The notes under the pieces were generated by a model. The model did not search any database and was not told the DNA's origin. It saw only the letters and a list, made by a program, of their open reading frames with translations. From the NCBI GenBank assembly GCA_934700385.1, contig CAKUXO010000030.1, positions 1 through 13,054 on the forward strand: a stretch of DNA of 13,054 nucleotides. The letters run 5' to 3'. The stretch comes from an uncultured Candidatus Melainabacteria bacterium (GTDB lineage: Bacteria > Cyanobacteriota > Vampirovibrionia > Gastranaerophilales > Gastranaerophilaceae). The translations under genes were made by a program, and so were the position numbers. Positions 6,928 through 13,054 of the stretch are shown one piece after another; positions within the stretch are counted from its first letter, which is position 1, and every line of letters begins with the position of its first letter.

Positions 6928-6956
6928 ATTATATCACAAAAATATATTAATGTAAG
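6928..6956 (-). promoter_or_regulatory. Promoter of the 53-residue gene
   Basis: On the minus strand, CTTACA (6956-6951) is followed by a 17-base spacer and TATAAT (6933-6928), the latter with an upstream TG (extended -10). The predicted start lies near 6921, leaving a leader of about 35 bases with AGGAGG at its end. Confidence 0.75.
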
Positions 6957-6968
6957 TCTTTTAAAAAG

Positions 6969-7004
6969 AATATAGCCCATTAGAATGATAAAACAGGCTA
7001 TATT
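6969..7004. repeat. Inverted repeat in a divergent intergenic region
   Basis: AATATAGCC (6969-6977) and GGCTATATT (6996-7004) are exact reverse complements separated by 18 bases. On the minus strand the hairpin is followed by CTTTTT. No gene ends here on either strand, so it is not an obvious terminator. It lies upstream of both the 53-residue gene and the 572-residue gene, and its right arm overlaps a possible -35 (TTGCTT, 7003-7008) for the latter, so a regulatory role is possible. Confidence 0.5.
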
Positions 7005-7131
7005 GCTTGTTTTTACACTTGTAGTATAAAATAAATAAAAGTTAATTTTTCTTTACATAGTCTTTGTTTTTAGCAATAAACTAAATTCAGATGTTTTATA
7101 GGTTTTGTCTGTATTTTTCAAAGGTTAGAAA

Positions 7132-8850
7132 ATGAAACTTGATAAAATCGCAACAAGCTACGCAATTAACAACAACTTTAAATTAAACAATAAACAAAAT
7201 AATTCTATAAAAATTTCTTCAACTCCAAATAATCAAAACTATGCGCCCTTGCCTTCAACAAGCGCTTATCTTGCTTTTATGGGTTATAGCTCTAATTTAT
7301 CTCAAGTAGTTGAAAAAATGCCCGAAAAAGATTTTCCACCGGAAATTAAAGATTATGCTGAACAATCCCTAGAAAAAGGAGAGAAAAAACCTCTTTATAA
7401 AATCCATGCCGAAAAATATAAAGGGATTGATGAATGTTACACGCTTGAAGATTTAAAAGAAAAATATCCTGAATTTAAAGATGTAATTTCAGCTGAAGAT
7501 GTAAACGCTCGTTCTAGCAGCTTTTTAGGTAAATGTTTAAATGGCGAAGTTGAATGTTTTTCTCAAGATGAAGATTTATCTTTACAATTAATCAAACTTT
7601 ACTGGGCAAATGGTTTTTCTATAAGTGATTTAACAAAATACATTGAAAAAAATTCTGACGCTGAAAGCGCAAAAGCCATTTATTACACAATGAAAAAACT
7701 TAATATCCCAACAATGAGTGAAAGATATGGACTTGTTTTAAAATTATCTGATTCAGATTATGAAGAAAAACTTAGAGAAAAAATTAAAAAAAGCACCTTA
7801 CAAGCTCGTGAAGCTCGCCTTCAAAAAGAACAAGGTGAAGCTGTTTACATCCCAAGAGGACCATTGAGCGATGAACATAAAGCGCATATTTCTCAAGGTT
7901 TAAAAAATTATTATAAACAAAATCCTCAGGCGATTTATGAAATGTCACAAAGGCAAAAAGCCTTTTACGAAGCTAATCCAAAGAAAGGTGAAGAACTAAC
8001 AAAAGTTCTTGATTTTGCTTGGAATAAAACAAATGAGGGTAAAAAACTTAGAAAAGATTTATCTAAATTTTTAAGAAAAGAAGGCGCAAAAATTGAAGAT
8101 AAAGAGCTTTTAAACCCTGAAAATCTTTCAAAAGAAAATAAAACTGCCCTTGAAAAATTCTGGAATAAATGTCCTTGGGCACATGATAGATTTTCAAGAG
8201 CCATGACAAAAGGCTGGAATAATGTTAAAAATGAAGTTAATTTAAGTGAAATTGCTTCGCCTGTAATGAGAATAATGCCAAAAAGACTCATGAACGATGT
8301 TTGCGCTTGGGCGCAAAAAGAAGGAAAAGAAATTCCACCAAAAGAATATATGGGAACTGTTTTTGAAATTGAAACAAACGACAAAGAAGCAAATAAAGAA
8401 GTTGCTCAAATTAGAAGAAAACACGCAAAACTTGTTGAAGAATATAGAGCAACTCATGATCCAATTATTCCTAATATGGTTGTAAATGCACAAGGTGCAG
8501 CAATAATACATTTAGTAGAAGATTTTGAAAACAATCTAAAAGAACCTCCAAAAAATTCTGATGAAGAAATAAAAGAAAAAACTGCAATGCTTCTTATTGC
8601 ATATATGGATGAACTTTCTGAAAAATTAGATGTTTATGCTAAAGATGATAATGGAATAAGACGTCTTAAAAGTGGTGTAAGCTATACAACGATGAATACT
8701 GAATTACAAGAAATCTATAAACTATCTCAAGCTGTTCAATGTCCAGAATTAATGACTATAGTTGAAAGATATATTGATGCTTATTATGAAGATTTTATGC
8801 GCCAAATAGCACAAAATAATCTTAAAATACTTTCAGATAAAAATAATTAA
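7132..8850 (+). CDS. Large Asn/Lys-rich protein with a NUMOD3-like segment, function unknown
   Basis: The product has 572 residues and no signal peptide or membrane span. Residues 1-50 are Asn/Ser-rich and end in AYLAFMG, a tail style I associate with abundant Gastranaerophilales proteins. Residues 243-262 (GPLSDEHKAHISQGLKNYYK) resemble NUMOD3, a DNA-binding module of homing-endonuclease-like proteins; related stretches with Phe/Trp/Tyr and Lys follow at about 270-282, 296-317 and 341-362. No GIY-YIG or HNH catalytic motif is visible. The C-terminal third is helical. The start is supported by AAGG seven bases upstream; a weak promoter candidate is TTGCTT-16-TATAAA (7003-7030), implying a leader near 95 bases. 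Its stop overlaps the stop of the convergent rmlA-type gene. A DNA- or RNA-binding role is speculative. Confidence 0.85.
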   Translation: MKLDKIATSYAINNNFKLNNKQNNSIKISSTPNNQNYAPLPSTSAYLAFMGYSSNLSQVVEKMPEKDFPPEIKDYAEQSLEKGEKKPLYKIHAEKYKGIDECYTLEDLKEKYPEFKDVISAEDVNARSSSFLGKCLNGEVECFSQDEDLSLQLIKLYWANGFSISDLTKYIEKNSDAESAKAIYYTMKKLNIPTMSERYGLVLKLSDSDYEEKLREKIKKSTLQAREARLQKEQGEAVYIPRGPLSDEHKAHISQGLKNYYKQNPQAIYEMSQRQKAFYEANPKKGEELTKVLDFAWNKTNEGKKLRKDLSKFLRKEGAKIEDKELLNPENLSKENKTALEKFWNKCPWAHDRFSRAMTKGWNNVKNEVNLSEIASPVMRIMPKRLMNDVCAWAQKEGKEIPPKEYMGTVFEIETNDKEANKEVAQIRRKHAKLVEEYRATHDPIIPNMVVNAQGAAIIHLVEDFENNLKEPPKNSDEEIKEKTAMLLIAYMDELSEKLDVYAKDDNGIRRLKSGVSYTTMNTELQEIYKLSQAVQCPELMTIVERYIDAYYEDFMRQIAQNNLKILSDKNN

Positions 8851-9716
8851 ATCATATCTGCCATTTTTTCAAGATATTTTCCATATCCATTTTGCTTATA
8901 TTTCTTAGAAAGCTCTAAAAGTTGTGCTTTTGGAATATAGCCCATTCTATAGGCTACTTCTTCAATGGCGGCAATTTTCATACCTGTATTAATTTCCATA
9001 GATTGAACAAAGTTAGCTGCCTGCAATAAACTTTCAAAAGTTCCCGTATCAAGCCAAGCGAAACCTCTGCCTAAAATTTCAACAGTTAAAGAATTATTTT
9101 CAAGATAAATTTTATTCAAATCTGTTATCTCTAATTCCCCACGCTTAGAGGGTTTTAGACTTTTAGCATATTCAACAACTTTATCATCATAAAAATATAA
9201 ACCCGTTACAGCATAATTAGACCTTGGGTTTTTAGGCTTTTCTTCAATTGAAATAGCTTTATTATTGCTATCAAATTCCACAACCCCAAATCTTTCAGGG
9301 TCTTGCACCTGATAACCAAAAACAGTTGCGCCTTTATCTCTTTTTCCAACTTCTTTAAGCATAGAAGAAAAACCGAAGCCATGGAAAATATTATCCCCCA
9401 AAACAAGCGCCACAGGTGAATTTTGAATGAAATCTTGTGCAATTAAGAAACTTTCTGCAATCCCTCTTGGAATTTCTTGAACAGCGTAAGAAATTTTAAC
9501 CCCGATGTGCGAACCATCTCCTAAAACTTTCTTAAAATTTTCAATGTCATAAGGGCTTGTAATAATCAAAATATCCTTAATCCCTGCTAAAAGCAAGGTG
9601 GTAATAGGATAATATATCATAGGTTTATCATAAACAGGAAGTAAAATTTTTGAAATAGGTAAACTGGCAGGATAAAGCCTTGAACCCGCACCGGCAGCAA
9701 GAATAATACCTTTCAT
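8847..9716 (-). CDS. rfbA: Glucose-1-phosphate thymidylyltransferase (RmlA/RfbA type)
   Basis: This enzyme joins glucose-1-phosphate and dTTP to make dTDP-glucose, the first step toward dTDP-rhamnose and related surface sugars. The 289 residues match the family length. Visible motifs are MKGIILAAGAGSRLYP (1-16; the usual form is GGxGTRL), SKILLPVYDKPMIYYP (22-37), YAVQ at 77-80, LGDNIFHG (106-113) and WLDTGTFESLLQAANFV in the C-terminal half. AGGGGG six bases before the ATG supports the start. rfbB, rfbC and rfbD are not adjacent, so partners must lie elsewhere. The small changes in the nucleotide loop leave open a related sugar-nucleotide transferase. It is last in the run 120-codon gene-upp-lipoprotein-rfbA. 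Confidence 0.9.
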   Translation of the reverse strand: MKGIILAAGAGSRLYPASLPISKILLPVYDKPMIYYPITTLLLAGIKDILIITSPYDIENFKKVLGDGSHIGVKISYAVQEIPRGIAESFLIAQDFIQNSPVALVLGDNIFHGFGFSSMLKEVGKRDKGATVFGYQVQDPERFGVVEFDSNNKAISIEEKPKNPRSNYAVTGLYFYDDKVVEYAKSLKPSKRGELEITDLNKIYLENNSLTVEILGRGFAWLDTGTFESLLQAANFVQSMEINTGMKIAAIEEVAYRMGYIPKAQLLELSKKYKQNGYGKYLEKMADMI

Positions 9717-9751
9717 AATAAACCCCCTATAAGCTATATTCTAATTATAGA

Positions 9752-10417
9752 TTAAGGGTTGAATTTGTAAAGAAGATTTTTATATTGAACGTTGATTGGA
9801 TAAGTTAGGGGGTCTTCAAAGAAGAAGTAAAAATATTGGCTTTTTCTTGGTGAAACAGAAGATGAAACCTTAATTGAATGTGCTAGAATTTGGTTTCCGA
9901 TTGTTTCAATTCTATTAAAAGCAGATCTATTAGATTCATTACTTGCATTTTGAACCATAGCTTGATTAAAATCATTATAATTTGAAATCATCCCCGTCAT
10001 ATTAGTTAAAGTTGGCGCAAGAGAACTCATAGAGCTCATAGAGCTTGCCTCTTGGGTTTGATAAATGCTTAAATAATTATTTGAAGTAATGAATTGAATG
10101 TTTTTTTCGTCGTTAAAAATATCTAAATCTTCAACTTTAAAAACATAAGGAATTTCATAAGATAAATTTTCAACCTGAACAACAAGCGCAAAAATTTCAT
10201 TTATCGGAGTTTTAGAAATGCCGATTTTAATGTTTGCTTCTTTATCTGTTTTTTTATAAACGTTAAAAATAAAATCTTCATTTGTTTTAAAAGTTTGAAT
10301 ATTATTTTCAGCATAATCTTCGCCTACATAGCTTAAGGTTGCACAGCCACTTAAAACAAGGCAAAAAGCAAAAACAAAAACCAAGTTAAATAAATTTTTT
10401 CTTAATTTTTCAAACAT
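9752..10417 (-). CDS. Predicted lipoprotein of unknown function
   Basis: The 221-residue product begins with a basic N-region, a hydrophobic stretch, and the lipobox LSGC (22-25), so Cys25 should be lipidated and the protein anchored in a membrane. The mature part looks beta-rich, with alternating hydrophobic residues (for example IKIGISKTPINEIFALVVQV), plus a Ser/Met-rich low-complexity patch (SSMSSMSSLAPT, about 129-140). I do not recognise the family. AAGGA seven bases before the ATG supports the start. It lies 20 bases after upp and 35 bases before rfbA, suggesting cotranscription but no clear functional link. Confidence 0.88.
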   Translation of the reverse strand: MFEKLRKNLFNLVFVFAFCLVLSGCATLSYVGEDYAENNIQTFKTNEDFIFNVYKKTDKEANIKIGISKTPINEIFALVVQVENLSYEIPYVFKVEDLDIFNDEKNIQFITSNNYLSIYQTQEASSMSSMSSLAPTLTNMTGMISNYNDFNQAMVQNASNESNRSAFNRIETIGNQILAHSIKVSSSVSPRKSQYFYFFFEDPLTYPINVQYKNLLYKFNP

Positions 10418-10437
10418 CCAAACTTCCTTATAAAATA

Positions 10438-11094
10438 TTATGGAGTATTATAAATCCTGTCGCCTGCATCCCCAAGCCCTGGGATGATATAACCTTTTTC
10501 ATTTAATTTTTCATCAAGTGAAGCTGTTATAATCTTCACTTTTTCAAATCTTTTTGAAACCTTTTCAACCCCACAAGGTGAAGAAATTAAGCTCATAAAG
10601 ACGATATTTTCTTCTAAAACACCTTTTGAAATAAAGTTTTCAATTGAATCAATGGCGCTGTTCCCTGTTGCAAGCATTGGGTCTAATAAAATCACTCGAA
10701 CCTTAGATTTATCTTCTAAAATTTCTTTTCTTTTATCATAATACCAAACAGGTTCAAGCGTTTCTTCATCTCGATACATCCCTAAATGGTGTACATTTGC
10801 AAAAGGAAGAAGCTCTTGCGCCACTTCACAAAAAATCATCCCAGCTCTTAAAATTGGTGCAATAATAAGCTGAGAATCATCATCCACAACCTCACAAGTT
10901 GTTTTACAAATTGGGGTTTCAATTTCTTTTTGAATTAAAGGAAGATTTTTAGCCGCCTCATAAACAAGGGCATAAGTTATTCTTTTAAGTGCGTTTTTAA
11001 ATCTCTCACAATCAGAATTTTTATCTCTTATTATCGCTAAGTTATGTTTTATAATCGGATGATTTAAAATTGTAAGATTTTTATTCGGCACCAT
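10438..11094 (-). CDS. upp: Uracil phosphoribosyltransferase
   Basis: Upp converts uracil and PRPP to UMP in pyrimidine salvage in the cytosol. The product of 218 residues, near the usual 208-215, shows ILRAGM at 81-86, the PRPP loop VILLDPMLATGNSA at 134-147, and the uracil-binding C-terminal segment YIIPGLGDAGDRIYNT at 202-217. All key motifs are intact. AAGGA precedes the ATG at 11094 by a normal distance. It lies 11 bases after the 120-codon gene and 20 bases before the lipoprotein gene, in the middle of a minus-strand run. Confidence 0.97.
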   Translation of the reverse strand: MVPNKNLTILNHPIIKHNLAIIRDKNSDCERFKNALKRITYALVYEAAKNLPLIQKEIETPICKTTCEVVDDDSQLIIAPILRAGMIFCEVAQELLPFANVHHLGMYRDEETLEPVWYYDKRKEILEDKSKVRVILLDPMLATGNSAIDSIENFISKGVLEENIVFMSLISSPCGVEKVSKRFEKVKIITASLDEKLNEKGYIIPGLGDAGDRIYNTP

Positions 11095-11105
11095 CGTTTT
11101 TTCCT

Positions 11106-11468
11106 TTATTGTTTGTAAATTTGATTGTTTTTTAATGTCTTAAATATTTTATCACAAACTTCAATCGATTTTTCAAGTCCGTTACCTTTTTTAACTATTT
11201 CATCACAAAGATAGTTATATTCTTCGCAACTTTCTGGGTCGGCTAAAAATTTTTCAACAGACTTTTTAACGCCATCAGAAGTCAAAGATTGATTAGAATA
11301 AATCTGCGCTTGTCCCATTGTGCCCAAAAAATCCAAAGTTTCATTCATTAAATTTTCTTTTGATTGAGAAACTTCAACTTTATTTTCAGGCATATTAATC
11401 CCGCTTTGACTTTTTTGCAAGGCTTGATTTAAGTATGGGTTAATTTCACGAGATATCTCGTTATTCAT
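11106..11468 (-). CDS. Hypothetical protein, 120 residues
   Basis: I do not recognise this protein. It is soluble-looking, with a polar N-terminal half (residues 1-45, rich in Asn, Gln, Ser and Glu) and a helical C-terminal half containing SVEKFLADPESCEEYNYLC and CDKIFKTLKNN. Three cysteines lie in the C-terminal half. The frame also offers a TTG one codon upstream of the ATG, but GGAGAG lies six bases before the ATG at 11468, so I use the ATG. It is the first gene of the run leading through upp and the lipoprotein gene to rfbA. Confidence 0.8.
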   Translation of the reverse strand: MNNEISREINPYLNQALQKSQSGINMPENKVEVSQSKENLMNETLDFLGTMGQAQIYSNQSLTSDGVKKSVEKFLADPESCEEYNYLCDEIVKKGNGLEKSIEVCDKIFKTLKNNQIYKQ

Positions 11469-11514
11469 CAATCACTCTCCAAATTTTGCGTGTTATTTTC
11501 TTATACAAAACATG

Positions 11515-11549
11515 AAAAAAATATTTTTTGCTAGTGAATTGCTAAAAAA
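11515..11549 (-). terminator. Possible terminator downstream of the TPR protein gene
   Basis: On the minus strand, a TTTTTT-GC arm can pair with GC-AAAAAA around a loop of about nine bases with one bulged A. This is followed by a run of T residues (A-run 11515-11521 on the plus strand). The stem is nearly all A-T, so it would be weak. Confidence 0.3.
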
Positions 11550-11621
11550 TTTTAATATCCATCAAAAAACATTATTTTTGTTATTTTAACTCATTAAAAA
11601 ATTCTTTGCAATAATATTTTT

Positions 11622-12092
11622 TTAAAATTCATCAGAAGAATTTTCTTCATCTTCTGTTGTTTGTGGAAGTCTTATTTCTACTCCCATTTGAATTAAAAGA
11701 TCTCTTGCCTTTGGTCCATAAGCAGTTTGCGCAAAATTTTCTAAAATTGTTTGATAACAATTAATTGCATCTTTTTCTTGACCTCTTAGGCGATAAATAT
11801 TTCCAATTTTGAAATAAATAGGGGCAAAAGCTGCCTCAGGCAAGTTATCCATTTGTTCATCAAGTTGTAATTTTAAATCGATAAGCATGCCTGAATCTTC
11901 AGGAGTAAAAAGCTCTTTTTCATATAATTTTTTAGTAAGGTCATCAACTTTTTTAGTATATTCTAAAATAACCTCTTGGCTAACACCTTTTTTCTTTGCG
12001 GTTTTTTTCGCAGCGTCAGCAGGCAAAATCTGATTAATCACTAATGCGATAATCAACATCAAAGGTATAAAAATTGATAAAACTTGCCTCAA
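11622..12092 (-). CDS. Exported protein with one TPR-like repeat
   Basis: The 156-residue product has an N-terminal signal peptide (hydrophobic 5-22, likely cleavage after ADA at 25-27), then a basic stretch (KKTAKKK), helices, and one clear tetratricopeptide-like unit at about 90-124 (APIYFKIGNIYRLRGQEKDA). The tail is acidic. The TPR suggests a periplasmic adaptor, with some likeness to the outer-membrane-assembly and Tol-accessory TPR proteins, but the exact family is unknown. The start is TTG at 12092, supported by AGGAG six bases upstream; no in-frame ATG is better placed. It diverges from the secreted-protein gene at 12185. Confidence 0.85.
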   Translation of the reverse strand: MRQVLSIFIPLMLIIALVINQILPADAAKKTAKKKGVSQEVILEYTKKVDDLTKKLYEKELFTPEDSGMLIDLKLQLDEQMDNLPEAAFAPIYFKIGNIYRLRGQEKDAINCYQTILENFAQTAYGPKARDLLIQMGVEIRLPQTTEDEENSSDEF

Positions 12093-12150
12093 AATTAACT
12101 CCTCATAATATATACTACAATAATTTTTTAAAAATTCCTCAATCTTAGGG

Positions 12151-12178
12151 TTGAAATTTTCAAAAGTTCTATTAAAAT
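12151..12178 (+). promoter_or_regulatory. Promoter of the secreted-protein gene (predicted leaderless)
   Basis: TTGAAA (12151-12156), a 16-base spacer and TAAAAT (12173-12178) are followed by exactly six bases and the ATG at 12185. The predicted transcription start is the A of the start codon, and no Shine-Dalgarno sequence is present. Confidence 0.6.
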
Positions 12179-12184
12179 CTAAAT

Positions 12185-12673
12185 ATGAGAAAATTCCTTT
12201 TAATTTTTTTGTGCTTTATTTTTCTTTGTGCTAATGCTCAAACTCTTAAAGCTACAATTTCAAAAGATATAATCCCTCGTGGGTTTTTTGGCTCTTGGGG
12301 AGTAATTTCAAAACTTGAAGAATCTAATAACCCAACGATTTTTAACTATGAAAGCCGAGATATTTGGACTCTTTCAGGATATCAAAATATTTTGGTTTTA
12401 GAAAATCTCCAAAGCGGCGCAAGGTCTGAAATTGAAATTAAAGAAAAACCAAAAGACGGTAAAACCCTTAAATTTGAACGTGAAAAAACAGTTGAAAACG
12501 GTTCAAAGAAAACAATTTATAAAGAAACAGTTGAATTTACTCTTTTAGGAAATAATTTTTCAGGCACAGACTCATTTAAAGTCGAACGCTATGAAAATAA
12601 TAAATACATCAAAACCGACGAAGCTAAATACCTTGTCGCTGGAATAAGGATTAGCGGAACCCTCGGCAAGTGA
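12185..12673 (+). CDS. Small secreted or periplasmic protein of unknown function
   Basis: The 162-residue product has a clear signal peptide: basic start (MRKF), hydrophobic core with two cysteines, and a likely cleavage after ANA at residue 18. The mature part is beta-rich with alternating charged and hydrophobic residues (RSEIEIKEKPKDGKTLKFER), no cysteine and no lipobox. The phrase RGFFGSWGVISKL near its start may be a conserved feature, but I cannot name the family. There is no ribosome-binding site; the promoter lies directly upstream. The stop codon is followed almost immediately by the GC-rich right-end repeat. Confidence 0.85.
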   Translation: MRKFLLIFLCFIFLCANAQTLKATISKDIIPRGFFGSWGVISKLEESNNPTIFNYESRDIWTLSGYQNILVLENLQSGARSEIEIKEKPKDGKTLKFEREKTVENGSKKTIYKETVEFTLLGNNFSGTDSFKVERYENNKYIKTDEAKYLVAGIRISGTLGK

Positions 12674-12677
12674 GTTT

Positions 12678-12960
12678 AGCCCGACTGGGCTTAACAAACG
12701 TAGGCGAGGGCACAAGGTGTGCGACGAGAACGGCGAAAACGTTGAGTTTTTGCCGTTTGAGAAACCTTACCATGGCGACGTGGGACGTTAGTCCCTCAGG
12801 AGCTAAAACCCGAAACGAGTGAACCTAGTGCGTCTGCACTTGGTGAACGAAGTTGAGGGCAATAGGTGTGCGCAGCTCGTGACGGCAATGCGTTGAGCAT
12901 TGGCGGACAGAGCGGAGTCCTTACTATGGTTTGCAGGCACAGCCCGACTGGGCTTAATGA
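12678..12960. repeat. GC-rich hairpin-bearing repeat cluster
   Basis: This gene-free stretch is clearly richer in G and C than the rest of the window. It contains an exact 16-base direct repeat, AGCCCGACTGGGCTTA, at 12678-12693 and 12941-12956. Between these lie two diverged copies of a longer unit (about 12698-12772 and 12847-12928). Both read roughly GAGGGCA..AGGTGTGCG, then a hairpin with loop GTTGA, then CCTTAC.ATGG. Six short hairpins can be drawn: AGCCC-gact-GGGCT twice, AAAAC-gttga-GTTTT, GGGAC-gtta-GTCCC, AGTGC-gtct-GCACT and AATGC-gttga-GCATT. I see no credible gene here. Confidence 0.75.
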
Positions 12961-12968
12961 ATTGACGA

Positions 12969-13054
12969 AAAGGTGCACCAATACTGTAGGTTGGGCATAC
13001 TTAATCTGCCCCCCTTAAAAGAGGACATCATTTGTAGGACAATAAATGTTCTTT
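12969..13054 (-). repeat. Right-end copy of the dispersed repeat, inverted relative to the left end
   Basis: The reverse complement of 12969-13020 matches 41-91 with two substitutions and one gap. The last 34 bases match 5-40 more loosely. It joins directly to the hairpin cluster at 12678-12960, which suggests that the cluster and this segment belong to one longer repeat of which the left end shows only a part. No gene is seen. Confidence 0.8.

Noticed and set aside
7965..8511. Antisense open frames inside the 572-residue gene
   Set aside because: They are Phe/Ser/Cys-rich complements of Lys/Glu-rich coding sequence, have no Shine-Dalgarno sites, and overlap a well-supported gene.
12678..12960. 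CRISPR array
   Set aside because: The repeated words are few, irregularly spaced and diverged, with no uniform repeat-spacer pattern and no cas genes.
12796..12981. Minus-strand open frame of about 61 codons in the right-end repeat
   Set aside because: The frame follows the GC-rich repeat. Its composition (Pro, Leu, Ser, Cys) is unlike the other proteins here, it has no ribosome site, and it runs through hairpins and direct repeats.
1..13054. The whole window as a composite transposon bounded by inverted repeats
   Set aside because: No transposase or integrase is present and the contents are essential housekeeping genes with no sign of transfer. Repeat-bounded assembly ends explain the pattern better.

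Overview
This is a strongly AT-rich bacterial chromosomal segment that looks like one metagenomic contig. Gene style suggests a gut member of the non-photosynthetic cyanobacterial sister group (Candidatus Gastranaerophilales, 'Melainabacteria'). The reasons are the Lys/Asn/Phe/Ile-rich proteome, the spacing of groES-groEL, and a 572-residue Asn-rich protein with an N-terminal tail ending in a Phe-Met-Gly motif of a type I associate with that group. This placement is inference; another AT-rich Gram-negative lineage is possible. A diderm envelope is suggested by a lipobox protein, signal peptides, and a dTDP-sugar enzyme.

Layout from left to right. Positions 1-190 hold one end of a GC-richer repeat and the groEL terminator. 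Positions 191-2164 carry groES-groEL on the minus strand. Positions 2165-2437 are intergenic and hold a second GC-richer repeat. Positions 2438-4360 carry der-plsY (minus strand) with abutting genes. Positions 4361-4626 hold a plus-strand structured RNA with a good promoter; its rod shape and length suggest 6S RNA. Positions 4627-5902 carry a degenerate PurD-like ATP-grasp gene followed by yidD (minus strand). Positions 5976-6674 encode an acidic single-pass membrane protein, transcribed divergently from the PurD-like gene through an almost symmetric promoter pair. Positions 6725-6886 hold a 53-codon gene on the minus strand. Positions 7132-8850 encode the 572-residue protein. Positions 8847-11468 are a minus-strand run: a 120-codon unknown gene, upp, a lipoprotein gene and an rmlA-type nucleotidyltransferase gene. 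Positions 11622-12092 (minus) and 12185-12673 (plus) are divergent genes for exported proteins. Positions 12674-13054 hold a GC-rich repeat cluster with no convincing gene.

The genes are mostly housekeeping: protein folding (GroES/GroEL), ribosome assembly (Der), phospholipid synthesis (PlsY), membrane-protein insertion (YidD), pyrimidine salvage (Upp) and cell-surface sugar activation (RmlA). They are mixed with lineage-specific unknowns.

The most interesting signals are not standard gene calls. (1) The 6S-like RNA has a 16-bp closing helix whose G-U pairs fix its strand. (2) Three genes (der, the PurD-like gene and the 162-residue secreted protein) have a -10 box exactly six bases before the ATG and no Shine-Dalgarno sequence, so their mRNAs are predicted to be leaderless, while neighbouring genes have clear Shine-Dalgarno sites. 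(3) A GC-rich family of intergenic repeats is built of small hairpins with changing stems and similar loops and linkers. Related copies sit at both window ends in inverted orientation and another lies between plsY and groES. This probably explains why the contig ends where it does.
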